Positions 9,049 to 17,971 of a DNA stretch of 64,000 nt are shown here, one piece after another; position 1 is the stretch's first letter; every line of letters begins with the position of its first letter. The stretch is from Arenibacter algicola. Lineage in GTDB: Bacteria; Bacteroidota; Bacteroidia; Flavobacteriales; Flavobacteriaceae. Made by a program: the position numbers and the translations under genes. Under the pieces are notes generated by a model. That model was not told where the DNA came from and searched no databases. It saw only the letters and a list, made by a program, of their open reading frames with translations. The stretch is from positions 124,797 to 188,796 of the forward strand of contig NZ_JAHKPO010000027.1 in NCBI RefSeq assembly GCF_018860365.1, given 5' to 3'.

Positions 9049-10740
9049 TTAGCGTACCAACTTTTTATATTTTAGTCGCTTAGGTATTAAATCTCCTCCC
9101 AGACGTTTCTTCTTATTTTCTTCGTATTCAGAGAACGATCCTTCAAAGAAATATACTTGGGAATCACCTTCAAACGATAGGATATGGGTACAAATCCTAT
9201 CCAAGAACCACCTGTCGTGGGAAATGACCACGGCACAACCGGCAAAATTTTCCAAACCTTCCTCCAAGGCTCTTAGGGTGTTAACATCCAAATCGTTGGT
9301 AGGCTCATCCAATAGAAGTACGTTGCCCTCTTCTTTAAGGGTCATGGCCAAATGCAGTCGGTTACGCTCCCCACCGGAAAGCATTTCCACCTTTTTGTTC
9401 TGCTCACTTCCCGAAAAATTGAATCGACTTAAATAGGCCCTGGAATTTACCTGTCTACCGCCCATCATGATCAATTCCTGCTCATCGCTGAAATTCTGCC
9501 AAATGGTTTTATTGGGATCTATATTGGAATGACTCTGGTCCACGTAGGCAATTTTTGCCGTTTCCCCAACTACAAACTCCCCTTTGTCAGGTTTTTCCTC
9601 ACCCATGATCATGCGGAAAATAGTGGTTTTACCAGCCCCGTTAGGACCAATAATACCTACAATGCCCGCCTGTGGTAATTTAAAATTAAGGTCCTCATAA
9701 AGCAATTTATCCCCGTAGGCCTTACTTACACCCTTGGCTTCTATTACATTGGTCCCCAATCGAGGTCCGTTAGGGATATAGATCTCCAGTTTTTCATCCA
9801 ATTGTTTTTGGTCCTGGCTCATCAATTTGTCATAGTTCTGTAAACGCGCCTTTTGTTTTGTCTGTCTACCTTTGGCCCCTTGTCTTACCCAATCCAACTC
9901 CCTTTCCAGTATTTTCTGTCTTTTGGAGGCTGTTTTACTTTCTTGGGCCATACGCTTGGATTTTTGGTCCAGCCAGCTAGAGTAGTTTCCTTTCCAAGGA
10001 ATGCCTTCCCCCCTATCCAATTCCAAGATCCATCCGGCTACATTATCCAAGAAATACCTATCGTGGGTAACTGCAATAACGGTTCCTTTGTACTCTGCCA
10101 AATGGTGCTCCAACCAATGTACAGACTCCGCATCCAAATGATTTGTAGGCTCATCCAGCAATAGAATTTCAGGTTCTTGCAACAACAATCGGCACAGCGC
10201 TACACGTCTTCTTTCACCTCCGGAAAGTATTCCGATTTTCTTATCGGAGTCCGGGGTACGCAAGGCATCCATGGCAACTTCCAATTTGTTGTCAAGTTCC
10301 CAAGCATTGGTAGCATCTATCTTATCCTGAAGTTCGGCCTGCTTATCCATGAGTTTTTGCATTTTATCAGCATCCTCATATACTTCGGGAAGTCCGAACA
10401 TATCATTGATCTTATTGTATTCATCCAGGATGGCCACAGTATCTGCCACACCTTCCTTCACCACTTCCAAAACGGTTTTATTCTCGTCCAATAGAGGTTC
10501 CTGTTCCAAATAACCTACCTTATAACCTGGGGAAAAAACCACATCCCCCTGAAAGTTCTTGTCCACACCTGCAATTATTTTTAACAGGGTAGATTTACCA
10601 GAACCGTTAAGACCCAAAATTCCGATCTTAGCTCCGTAAAAGAAACTTAAATAAATATTCTTTAATACTGGGGTATTGGCAGTTTTGTACGTTTTAGTAA
10701 CCCCAGACATCGAGAAAATTACTTTCTTATCGTCCGACAT
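9049..10740 (-). CDS. ettA: Energy-dependent translational throttle protein EttA (ABC-F)
   Basis: A 563-residue ABC-F protein with two ATPase cassettes and no membrane part. First cassette: Walker A GLNGSGKST (43-51), signature LSGGERRRVAL, Walker B LLLDEPTNHLD. Second cassette: GPNGAGKTT, LSGGERNRLHL and LLLDEPTNDLD. The linker between them is charged (the SKRMAQESKTASKRQKILERELDW pattern). EttA binds the ribosomal E site and gates entry into elongation according to ADP/ATP level. Length, and the arm insertion after the first Walker A, match EttA better than other ABC-F types. It stands alone with terminator 8987-9032. Confidence 0.93.
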   Translation of the reverse strand: MSDDKKVIFSMSGVTKTYKTANTPVLKNIYLSFFYGAKIGILGLNGSGKSTLLKIIAGVDKNFQGDVVFSPGYKVGYLEQEPLLDENKTVLEVVKEGVADTVAILDEYNKINDMFGLPEVYEDADKMQKLMDKQAELQDKIDATNAWELDNKLEVAMDALRTPDSDKKIGILSGGERRRVALCRLLLQEPEILLLDEPTNHLDAESVHWLEHHLAEYKGTVIAVTHDRYFLDNVAGWILELDRGEGIPWKGNYSSWLDQKSKRMAQESKTASKRQKILERELDWVRQGAKGRQTKQKARLQNYDKLMSQDQKQLDEKLEIYIPNGPRLGTNVIEAKGVSKAYGDKLLYEDLNFKLPQAGIVGIIGPNGAGKTTIFRMIMGEEKPDKGEFVVGETAKIAYVDQSHSNIDPNKTIWQNFSDEQELIMMGGRQVNSRAYLSRFNFSGSEQNKKVEMLSGGERNRLHLAMTLKEEGNVLLLDEPTNDLDVNTLRALEEGLENFAGCAVVISHDRWFLDRICTHILSFEGDSQVYFFEGSFSEYEENKKKRLGGDLIPKRLKYKKLVR

Positions 10741-10877
10741 ATTTTAAATGTATTATTAATTGTGATTATTCTAATTATAAGTGGCAGGCCGGTTACTAGT
10801 AGTATTTAGCTGTTAATTTTCCAATATGGTGCTAAGTTAGCCTTCAATTTTCAAATCGCTAAATCCGCAGTGGCCGT

Positions 10878-11060
10878 TTATACCCTGCCCTTTAGTGCAT
10901 TAAATACCCATGCAATTGCAAAGAAACCTATACCAACCGAGGCAAACCCCCATCCGGCTACATCATCGTATCTAAAAGCACCCAACGCTATAAGCGAAAG
11001 ACCTACAATTATCATTATAAAGGTTGCCCATGCAAGCACTGTATTCTTATTCATTCCCAT
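10878..11060 (-). CDS. Small membrane protein, CAL67264 type
   Basis: A 60-residue protein with two predicted membrane helices (TVLAWATFIMIIVGLSLIALGAF and GWGFASVGIGFFAIAWVFNAL). It closely resembles what I recall as the CAL67264 family of short membrane proteins in Flavobacteriia, whose function is unknown. The start Met-Gly-Met allows a second ATG two codons later. It sits alone between ettA and a Gfo/Idh/MocA oxidoreductase gene, on their strand but with long gaps on both sides (137 bp and 229 bp). Confidence 0.85.
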   Translation of the reverse strand: MGMNKNTVLAWATFIMIIVGLSLIALGAFRYDDVAGWGFASVGIGFFAIAWVFNALKGRV

Positions 11061-11189
11061 TTTTTAACTGGTTTGGTTTGTAGAGCCTCAAATATCGTAA
11101 ATTTTACAAGAATTTATGACCTTACAAAAAAACTTTATTAGTGAAACACTTATTTCAGAAGCCACAGGCGCATTGAAATACGATAGTCG

Positions 11190-11260
11190 AACGAATCCCG
11201 CTTGTTTAGCGGGGTTACTGGTTTAAAACCACTACCCTTGGATTGTCTCCTATTAGGAGT
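11190..11260. other. Palindrome-rich intergenic stretch
   Basis: Three inverted repeats occur in 70 bp: AATCCCGC/GCGGGGTT (11194-11201 with 11209-11216, 8 pairs including one G-T, 7-nt loop), TGGTTTAAAACCA (11219-11231), and CTCCTATTAGGAG (11247-11259). No clear T run follows the first stem on either strand. It could be 3' UTR structure of the Gfo/Idh gene ending at 11290 or an upstream element of the 60-residue membrane protein gene. I could not fold it as a tRNA. Confidence 0.4.
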
Positions 11261-11289
11261 TCAGGTCTTGCCTAGGGGCTTAATACCCT

Positions 11290-12273
11290 TTATTCCTCAA
11301 ATGGAAATGCAATTCCATTTTGTTTTCTAACGGTGTCCATTAAGGTTATTAAATCAAGACTGTTCCTATGACTCCAAAGACTGCTTTCCAACTTCCCTTG
11401 GTCGAGACAGGCATGAACTTCCTTTATTTCGTAAAAATACCCCCTACCGGTAGTTGGCATGCTGAACTCCTCCTTTTCTCCATTTATTTCAACCGTATAT
11501 CCCTGTGCTTCATGCCATCTGGGTGGTATATATATAGTTCCCTTTTCTCCGGATATTTCCGCTTTCATTTCGGATCTACTCGTAAAACCTGAATATAAAA
11601 TTGCCTGGGCGTTGGGGTATTTAAAGATCATTGAAGTCTGGACCTCGGCACCATTGTCATGAAAGTTAGAGGTGGATAAGATCTGGTCCGGTTTACCAAG
11701 AAGTAAATAAGAAAGGAAAATAGGGTAAATGCCAATATCCAATAATGAACCTCCAGCAAGTTTAGGATTTAGCACCCTTCCTTCAAAGTCCCTATCCAAG
11801 GCGTAAAAGGCAAAATCTGCATGTAGATATGCTAATGGACCAATATCTCCAGAGTCTACCATTTGTTTAACCTTCCTAATGGAAGGATTAAATCTACTCC
11901 ATAGGGCTTCCATTAAAAAAACCTTGTTTTCTTGGGCTGCCGCAATCATTTTTTCGACCTCTGCCCTATTTATGCCCATTGGCTTTTCACATAGCACATG
12001 TTTGCCATGTTCCATGGCCATTATGGAAAGCTCGCAATGCGAAGTATGCGGCGTAGCAATGTAGACCACATCAACTTCCTTGCACTCCAACAGTTCCTTA
12101 TAGCTTCCAAAGGCATTAGGAATATTATATTCCTCCGTAAACCCCTTGGCCTTTTCCAAATTTCTTGAAGCCGCTGCGTAAATTTGAGCTTCCTTGACCA
12201 GGGCAAGGTCCTTAACAAAATTACGGGCAATATTACCCAATCCAATAATTCCCCATCTTACGTTTTCACTCAT
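11290..12273 (-). CDS. Gfo/Idh/MocA-family NAD(P)-dependent oxidoreductase
   Basis: A 327-residue protein with an N-terminal Rossmann fold (GIIGLGNIARN, Gly8 onwards), the family's VVYIATPHTSH loop and the CEKPMG motif containing the catalytic-type Lys. The C-terminal half is the usual substrate-binding alpha/beta domain (GGSLLDIGIYPIFLSYLLLG). Members oxidise or reduce sugars, inositols or dihydrodiols; this one resembles the trans-dihydrodiol or glucose-fructose oxidoreductase-like group, but the substrate is not determined. Cytosolic, no signal peptide. It diverges from the carboxylase gene at 12347 with 73 bp between the starts. Confidence 0.9.
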   Translation of the reverse strand: MSENVRWGIIGLGNIARNFVKDLALVKEAQIYAAASRNLEKAKGFTEEYNIPNAFGSYKELLECKEVDVVYIATPHTSHCELSIMAMEHGKHVLCEKPMGINRAEVEKMIAAAQENKVFLMEALWSRFNPSIRKVKQMVDSGDIGPLAYLHADFAFYALDRDFEGRVLNPKLAGGSLLDIGIYPIFLSYLLLGKPDQILSTSNFHDNGAEVQTSMIFKYPNAQAILYSGFTSRSEMKAEISGEKGTIYIPPRWHEAQGYTVEINGEKEEFSMPTTGRGYFYEIKEVHACLDQGKLESSLWSHRNSLDLITLMDTVRKQNGIAFPFEE

Positions 12274-12346
12274 TTAGAATATAATTTAGTTAAAGTTAAT
12301 AAATATAACTCCTTATCTTTATTGCGCAAAAGAAAGGCGTCTCAAC

Positions 12347-13975
12347 ATGGATATCAACTTCAACAAGAACGAAGACCACAATAAATTACTATTATCAGCA
12401 TTAAAACATAAACTGGCCAAGGTAAAACTTGGAGGTGGGAAAAGCAGATTGGAAAAACAACATGTCCAAGGTAAATTAAGTGCCAGGGAGCGTATTGAGT
12501 ATCTTTTGGACCAGGGTAGGGAGTCGATTGAAATTGGGGCCTTTGTAGGTGATGGTATGTACGAGGCTCATGGTGGATGTCCCTCCGGAGGCGTTGTAGT
12601 AAAAATTGGCTATGTACAGGGCAAACAATGTATTGTGGTGGCCAATGATGCCACAGTAAAAGCAGGAGCTTGGTTTCCTATCACCGCAAAAAAGAACCTA
12701 AGGGCCCAAGAAATTTCCATTGAAAATCGCTTGCCCATTATTTACCTGGTCGATAGCGCCGGGGTATACCTTCCCATGCAGGACGAAATATTTCCGGACA
12801 AGGAACACTTTGGTAGAATTTTTAGAAATAATGCTGTAATGAGCAGTATGGGAATTACTCAAATTTCAGCTGTCATGGGTAGTTGTGTTGCAGGTGGAGC
12901 CTATCTTCCCATTATGAGCGATGAGGCATTGATAGTGGATAAAACGGGGAGTATTTTTTTGGCCGGAAGCTATTTGGTAAAAGCAGCTATCGGGGAAGTT
13001 ATAGACAATGAAACCTTGGGGGGAGCCACAACCCACTGTGAAATTAGTGGAGTAACGGATTACAAGGCGAAGGACGACAAAGATGCTTTGGATACCATAA
13101 AGAACATTATGGGCAAAATTGGGGATTATGACAAGGCGGGATATAACAGGATCCCAGCGGTAAAACCCAAGGAAAAGGAAGATGATATTTATGGCATCAT
13201 TCCAAAATCCAGGGCCGAACAATACGATATGCTGGAAATTATTAATCGTCTGGTAGATAATTCAGATTTTGAACAATACAAGGAAGGTTACGGAAAAACT
13301 ATACTTACGGGATATGCCCGCATAGATGGATGGGCTGTGGGTATCGTTGCCAATCAGCGTAAAGTTGTAAAGACCAAAAATGGGGAAATGCAATTTGGAG
13401 GGGTCATCTATTCCGATTCTGCGGATAAGGCCACGCGTTTTATAGCCAACTGCAACCAAAAGAAAATTCCCCTGGTTTTTTTACAAGATGTTACCGGATT
13501 TATGGTGGGTAGTAAAAGTGAGCACGGGGGAATTATAAAGGATGGGGCAAAAATGGTGAACGCGGTCAGTAATTCTGTTGTTCCTAAATTTACCATTATT
13601 ATAGGCAATAGTTACGGAGCAGGAAATTACGCCATGTGCGGAAAGGCTTACGATCCTAGATTGATTGTGGCTTGGCCAAGCGCCGAGTTGGCGGTAATGA
13701 GCGGTAATTCGGCGGCCAAAGTGTTACTTCAGATAGAAACAGCTTCGCTAAAGAAGAAGGGCGAGAAAATAACGGAGGCCCAAGAAAACGAACTTTTTAA
13801 TAGAATAAAAGAGCGATATGACAACCAAATATCGCCCTATTACGCGGCATCACGCTTATGGACAGATGGCGTAATAGATCCTTTGGATACTCGTAAATGG
13901 ATTTCGATGGGCATTGAGGCAGCCAACCATGCCCCTATTGAAAAGCCATTTAATATGGGGGTGGTACAGGTTTAG
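12347..13975 (+). CDS. Acyl-CoA carboxylase beta subunit (carboxyltransferase)
   Basis: A 542-residue carboxyltransferase subunit, transferring CO2 from carboxybiotin to an acyl-CoA. N-terminal part includes GKLSARERIEYLLDQG and the first crotonase-like half; the second half contains FLQDVTGFMVG and GNSYGAGNYAMCGKAYDPRLIVAWPSAELAVMSG. This set of motifs fits methylcrotonyl-CoA carboxylase beta (leucine breakdown) best, and propionyl-CoA carboxylase less well. The biotin-carrying alpha subunit is not in the window, so assignment of the substrate remains open. Start at 12347 gives the length expected; a weak TATCTTTA box lies about 30 bp upstream. Confidence 0.9.
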   Translation: MDINFNKNEDHNKLLLSALKHKLAKVKLGGGKSRLEKQHVQGKLSARERIEYLLDQGRESIEIGAFVGDGMYEAHGGCPSGGVVVKIGYVQGKQCIVVANDATVKAGAWFPITAKKNLRAQEISIENRLPIIYLVDSAGVYLPMQDEIFPDKEHFGRIFRNNAVMSSMGITQISAVMGSCVAGGAYLPIMSDEALIVDKTGSIFLAGSYLVKAAIGEVIDNETLGGATTHCEISGVTDYKAKDDKDALDTIKNIMGKIGDYDKAGYNRIPAVKPKEKEDDIYGIIPKSRAEQYDMLEIINRLVDNSDFEQYKEGYGKTILTGYARIDGWAVGIVANQRKVVKTKNGEMQFGGVIYSDSADKATRFIANCNQKKIPLVFLQDVTGFMVGSKSEHGGIIKDGAKMVNAVSNSVVPKFTIIIGNSYGAGNYAMCGKAYDPRLIVAWPSAELAVMSGNSAAKVLLQIETASLKKKGEKITEAQENELFNRIKERYDNQISPYYAASRLWTDGVIDPLDTRKWISMGIEAANHAPIEKPFNMGVVQV

Positions 13976-13980
13976 GATTT

Positions 13981-14099
13981 GATGATGTGGAAATGTACCA
14001 ATAAGCAAATGTACTAATGTAACAATATGTTTATTTGGGGATTTGAAGATTTGGAAATGAAAAAATTTGGAAATGTAACAATGTGTAGAAGTAACAATA
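13981..14099. repeat. Degenerate short-repeat patch in intergenic DNA
   Basis: Low-complexity AT/G-rich DNA built from imperfect copies of two words. ATTTGGAAATG occurs at 14049-14059 and 14065-14075, with the variant ATGTGGAAATG at 13985-13995. AATGTAACAATATG (14016-14029) recurs as AATGTAACAATGTG (14072-14085). It lies between the 3' ends of two convergent genes. Similar patches occur between genes in other Flavobacteria, as far as I recall; no protein is encoded. Confidence 0.6.
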
Positions 14100-14131
14100 G
14101 GCGGATTTGCACTCCTGCGAAGGAACGAGGT

Positions 14132-15877
14132 TTATTCAATAAATAATTTCGAATCCGTATTTATTCTACATAAATAAGAATCTTCCTTAATCCCAGCGAG
14201 TTTGAAAACCTTGGTAGCCTTCCTTTGCTCCAAAGTACCGTAATCAAAAAATGTAGTTACTTTCAGGTAAGTTGGGTCTTGGGAACCATTTCCGAAGTAA
14301 GAAACATTGACCACCCATTCCCCTTTTAGGTCGTCGTCCAAAAAGAATTGTTTACTGGAGTATCCTTTTAAAATTGCTGCGGACAATTCGGCTTCTTTGG
14401 TTTCAACAGTATATTCCCAACTGTCGTAATACTTTTCTGGATCTACAAATTGTAATTCAAATTCGGCTGCACTGTTATTCCATTCAAATAATACCCTACT
14501 CTCAGGATTTGAAGTACTTTCTTCCATGGACCCACTTTCCAAAAAAAACTTCCCTGCGTTGAGTTTAATAATATTCATCCGTTCCGTAGTAATAAGCGCG
14601 TCCGTACCGTATTTGTCAAATGGAACAGAATCTAGATCGTTGACGGCCAGCTCATAACGGGAATAAATATGAATCGCCTTTTGGTAATTCCCTATTTCAT
14701 CATAAGCATTGGCTAAATCCCTGTGCGACTGGGCATCCCTTGGTTTCAATTTCAGAATCGCCAAGTATTGCTGTAAGGCATTCTCCGAAAATCCAAGTTT
14801 TTCATACCTATAGGCCAATGCTTTTAGCGCTATGGCGTCATGGGCGAATTGGTGGGACATGGTATCCAGAAGTGCTTGGGATTTTTTGTTGTCTCCCCAG
14901 GTGTCCTTAAAATATTGGGAAAGGTCAAGTAAATAATAGGGAGAGTCGGTAAACCTTGTTTTTTGATTTTCAAATATTTGATTAGCCCTTTCTTCCGTAT
15001 CGGCCAAAGAATATTCTTTAATATAGTCAGGAATTTCTGGAACATATGCCGGCTTTATAGCTAACTGATCATAAATACTATCCCTCAACCCTGAATTGTT
15101 GTAGATTCTCTTTACCCCTAGTTCATCTATGCGGGTCTGCTCCTTGGTATTTATAATAATGACTCCGCCAGCACCTCTAGAACCATATCTGGCAAATGCA
15201 CCGTTACGGGTAAGTACCGCAACACGTTCAACGTCTTGAACTGAAATAAATGTCGGTGCCTGTTCATATACAAAGCCGTCAACATCATAAATTACAGGGA
15301 CTTTTGTACTGGCATATTGTGGCAGATAAACAAGTGGATCCAAGGGGTTGGTTACCCTATCAATTAGCATGTTGGGAACCCATACAAGTAGCGCATCCAA
15401 AAAATCTGTCCCTGCTGGCATTAGATTTTTGCCATCAATGACCCGTATTGAATATGAAGTGCGGTCCTTGTCCATAATTCCCCACGAGGACTTAATTAGG
15501 TTAGTGTTGGTGGGGTAATCTGCCAGAAGTTCTTTTTGGCTTTTACGTTTTCTTTTTTTTACCACAACTTCATCCAATTCATCTACATTCTCAGATAGTT
15601 TTATATCCAATACGTTGTTCACGCCATCAACAGCTACTTCAATGGTTTGCATTCCCAAATAGGTAAAAGCCAATAAATTTCCAGGATACACTTCGATATT
15701 ATATTTTCCTTTGGCATCCGTTTTTGTACCAACCGTAGTACCTTTGATGACCACATTGGCATTGGGCAAAGCTTGGCCCAAATGTGTGACCTTGCCTCTA
15801 ATGGTAATCTTAGTTTCCTGAGAGGTCCCAAAAAAGAAAACACAGAGAAAAGTAATACTGATAACAATCCGGACCAT
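14132..15877 (-). CDS. Secreted carboxypeptidase-regulatory/TonB-plug/TPR protein without barrel
   Basis: A 581-residue exported protein. Domains in order: signal peptide (1-20), a carboxypeptidase D regulatory-like beta domain (GKVTHLGQALPNANVVIKGTTVGTKTDAKGKYNI, about 28-95), a TonB-receptor plug-like domain (SSWGIMDKDR to GSRGAGGVIIINTKEQ, about 130-245), TPR units (IALKALAYRYEKLGFSENALQQYLAILKLKPRDAQSHRDLANAYDEIGNYQKAI), then a beta-rich end (VLFEWNNSAAEFELQFVDPEK) that resembles DUF2135. A true receptor would need a 22-strand barrel of about 500 residues after the plug; none is present. Family function unknown. It stands between a repeat patch and menE on the minus strand. Confidence 0.85.
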   Translation of the reverse strand: MVRIVISITFLCVFFFGTSQETKITIRGKVTHLGQALPNANVVIKGTTVGTKTDAKGKYNIEVYPGNLLAFTYLGMQTIEVAVDGVNNVLDIKLSENVDELDEVVVKKRKRKSQKELLADYPTNTNLIKSSWGIMDKDRTSYSIRVIDGKNLMPAGTDFLDALLVWVPNMLIDRVTNPLDPLVYLPQYASTKVPVIYDVDGFVYEQAPTFISVQDVERVAVLTRNGAFARYGSRGAGGVIIINTKEQTRIDELGVKRIYNNSGLRDSIYDQLAIKPAYVPEIPDYIKEYSLADTEERANQIFENQKTRFTDSPYYLLDLSQYFKDTWGDNKKSQALLDTMSHQFAHDAIALKALAYRYEKLGFSENALQQYLAILKLKPRDAQSHRDLANAYDEIGNYQKAIHIYSRYELAVNDLDSVPFDKYGTDALITTERMNIIKLNAGKFFLESGSMEESTSNPESRVLFEWNNSAAEFELQFVDPEKYYDSWEYTVETKEAELSAAILKGYSSKQFFLDDDLKGEWVVNVSYFGNGSQDPTYLKVTTFFDYGTLEQRKATKVFKLAGIKEDSYLCRINTDSKLFIE

Positions 15878-15954
15878 TCGGTAAACTTTAGAATTTGAAA
15901 GGAATATTCAATTCTTCAATTTAAGTAATTATTTTAATATAAACCCCTGAGCCT

Positions 15955-17028
15955 CTATATCTTATATTTTGACAATGTTTTGGTTCTATCTACCTTTCCG
16001 CTCCCTGTCTCTACAAATTGGGGTACGACTAATATTTCTTTGGGAATTTCAAATTTGGAAATTGATTTAAGGGATTTGATATCCATATGTAATTGCTCCC
16101 TATCAATATTTCCTTCTACCACCAATATCAATTTTTGGCCCAAGATAGCATCAGGGATGCCCGCCACAAAAAATCTAGATTCGATCAATACAGATAACTT
16201 GGTTTCCAGTTGTTCGGGAATTAATTTTACTCCCCCGGAATTAATTATGTTGTCATACCTTCCCAACCACTGGAATTCAGCGGGTGATATAAGTTTTACC
16301 AAATCATTGGTTACTATAACTGTGTCCGAAACTTTTGGTGCTTCGATCACTAGGCAACCCCTAGGGTCTATGGAAAGAACAACATCCGGAAGGGTCTTAA
16401 AATTATAGTCCTCAGGGCCTTTCGCAAGCTCCTTTACGGCAATATGGGTTATGGTCTCGGTCATTCCATAGGTTTCGAAAATCCGCGTATCTACCTTGTT
16501 AAGATCTGATTTTAATTCAGGGGAAATGGGTGCTCCCCCAATAATTAAAGTGCCAATTTGGTTTAAATGTGATATGGACCCCTGTACCTGCAAAGGCACC
16601 ATGGCAACAAAGTCGTAATGCTTGGTAGTGAATTGTAAAGGATGGGAAGAGGGCTCCACCATGTCTATTTCCCAACCCAGTACCATGGCTCGGACCAACA
16701 TCATTTTCCCGGCTATATGGTCGGCGGACAGACATTGAAGGGCTTTAGTTCCAGGTCCCATTTTATAGAATGCCCCTGTGGCCAAGGCAGAATTAACCAT
16801 ATGTTCCTTCTTCAGGGCAATTGCTTTAGGGACACCAGTAGATCCAGAGGTATGGACTATAAGAGAATCTGAATCATCCAGCCAATCCAAAAGAAAATTT
16901 CCTATACCCTTCTCGTACTCTTGACCTTCCTTAACAAGACTGTAGGCCAACTCTTTTAAAACTCCAAAATCGTAATGGATTCCGTTGTATTTAAATTTAG
17001 GATGGATATTTTTAAAGGTTGGAATCAC
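15955..17028 (-). CDS. menE: O-succinylbenzoate-CoA ligase-type AMP-binding enzyme
   Basis: A 357-residue adenylate-forming enzyme, shorter than typical acyl-CoA ligases (about 480-550 residues), as MenE of Bacteroidota often is. The ATP-binding loop HTSGSTGVPKAI is at about 59-70, the ETYGMTET motif in the middle, and the hinge-region GRYDNIINSGGVKLIPEQLE and GSGKVDRTKTLSKY with the C-terminal catalytic-type Lys are present. MenE activates o-succinylbenzoate in menaquinone synthesis. It overlaps the CPBP protease gene by 17 bp and lies two genes downstream of menC, which supports the MenE assignment over other ligases. Confidence 0.88.
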   Translation of the reverse strand: MIPTFKNIHPKFKYNGIHYDFGVLKELAYSLVKEGQEYEKGIGNFLLDWLDDSDSLIVHTSGSTGVPKAIALKKEHMVNSALATGAFYKMGPGTKALQCLSADHIAGKMMLVRAMVLGWEIDMVEPSSHPLQFTTKHYDFVAMVPLQVQGSISHLNQIGTLIIGGAPISPELKSDLNKVDTRIFETYGMTETITHIAVKELAKGPEDYNFKTLPDVVLSIDPRGCLVIEAPKVSDTVIVTNDLVKLISPAEFQWLGRYDNIINSGGVKLIPEQLETKLSVLIESRFFVAGIPDAILGQKLILVVEGNIDREQLHMDIKSLKSISKFEIPKEILVVPQFVETGSGKVDRTKTLSKYKI

Positions 17029-17971
17029 TTTCTTTATTTAGTTGTACAGTTTCTAGACTTTGCACATCACCTGTAAGTTGTTCTTTCCAATTGGTCCAGC
17101 CGTATTTTTTGGAGAATACATACAAGAGTATGGGGTAGATTACCAAAACGGGCAAAAATACATCCCAGCCCAATTCCGGTTCCGATATATCCCTATAGAG
17201 CGATTCGGTCTGGAAGGCAGTCCAATCTGCGGTCACCAAAAGGGCGGTCAATAAATTATTGGCAGCATGAAAACCAATGGCCAATTCCAATCCCTCATCC
17301 ATTAGGGTCAAAATCCCTAGGAAAAATCCGGTACCTATATAATAAACCATTATTCCGTAGCCCAATTTTTCAACCTCAGGATTAAAAAGGTGCAACCACC
17401 CAAAAATCATGGAGGTGATCACCAAAGGAACCCATCTTTTGCCGGACATCAATCCAATACCCTGCATAAGGTATCCCCGCATAAAATACTCCTCAAAACT
17501 GGTTTGGAGCGGGATTAAGAATACGGAAATAAGGCATAATATGACAAAAGGTATTAGTTCAAAATTAAAAACATAGTCCTCTGGGGATAGATATATATCC
17601 AAACCTGTAATCAAAATGGTTATAAAACCCCAAAGTCCAAAAGCAAAAAACACTCGTTTCCAATCTATTTTGTTTCTGTTTGTGGTAAGGGAAACTATGG
17701 TTTGCCGATGAACATATTTAGCGGTAAGAAATGTTGCCAAAAGGCCAAATACAAAAGAAATAAGCATTAAGAATAAAAATAAATTGCTTCCCACCATTTG
17801 GGACATTCCGGTAACATCCGTAGGAAAAGTCTCCCCACCAATAGACTTAACAATTATGACCCCTAGTAGTGGAATGGACCCCAAAAGTTGCCAGCCAATA
17901 AATATGATCAAAATTCCTATAAGGTATCGCCAAGATTCATGATTTCCTTTATATCCCTGTTCTATATACAT
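17012..17971 (-). CDS. CPBP-family intramembrane metalloprotease
   Basis: A 319-residue integral membrane protein with about eight hydrophobic helices. The CPBP (Abi/CAAX-protease) motif EExxxR is visible as FEEYFMRGYL (Glu160, Glu161, Arg165), with the second-motif His in FGWLHLFNPE and the HAANN motif further on. Family members include Rce1-like prenyl-protein proteases and proteins with unknown substrates. Its gene overlaps menE at one end (17 bp) and menC at the other (10 bp), so it is cotranscribed with and sandwiched by menaquinone genes, a repeated arrangement in this family of bacteria as far as I recall. No menaquinone role has been shown for it. Confidence 0.88.
   Translation of the reverse strand: MYIEQGYKGNHESWRYLIGILIIFIGWQLLGSIPLLGVIIVKSIGGETFPTDVTGMSQMVGSNLFLFLMLISFVFGLLATFLTAKYVHRQTIVSLTTNRNKIDWKRVFFAFGLWGFITILITGLDIYLSPEDYVFNFELIPFVILCLISVFLIPLQTSFEEYFMRGYLMQGIGLMSGKRWVPLVITSMIFGWLHLFNPEVEKLGYGIMVYYIGTGFFLGILTLMDEGLELAIGFHAANNLLTALLVTADWTAFQTESLYRDISEPELGWDVFLPVLVIYPILLYVFSKKYGWTNWKEQLTGDVQSLETVQLNKESDSNL

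Noticed and set aside
11160..11290. tRNA or small-RNA gene in the hairpin-rich spacer
   Set aside because: I could not fit a cloverleaf, anticodon arm or CCA end; kept only as a structured spacer.
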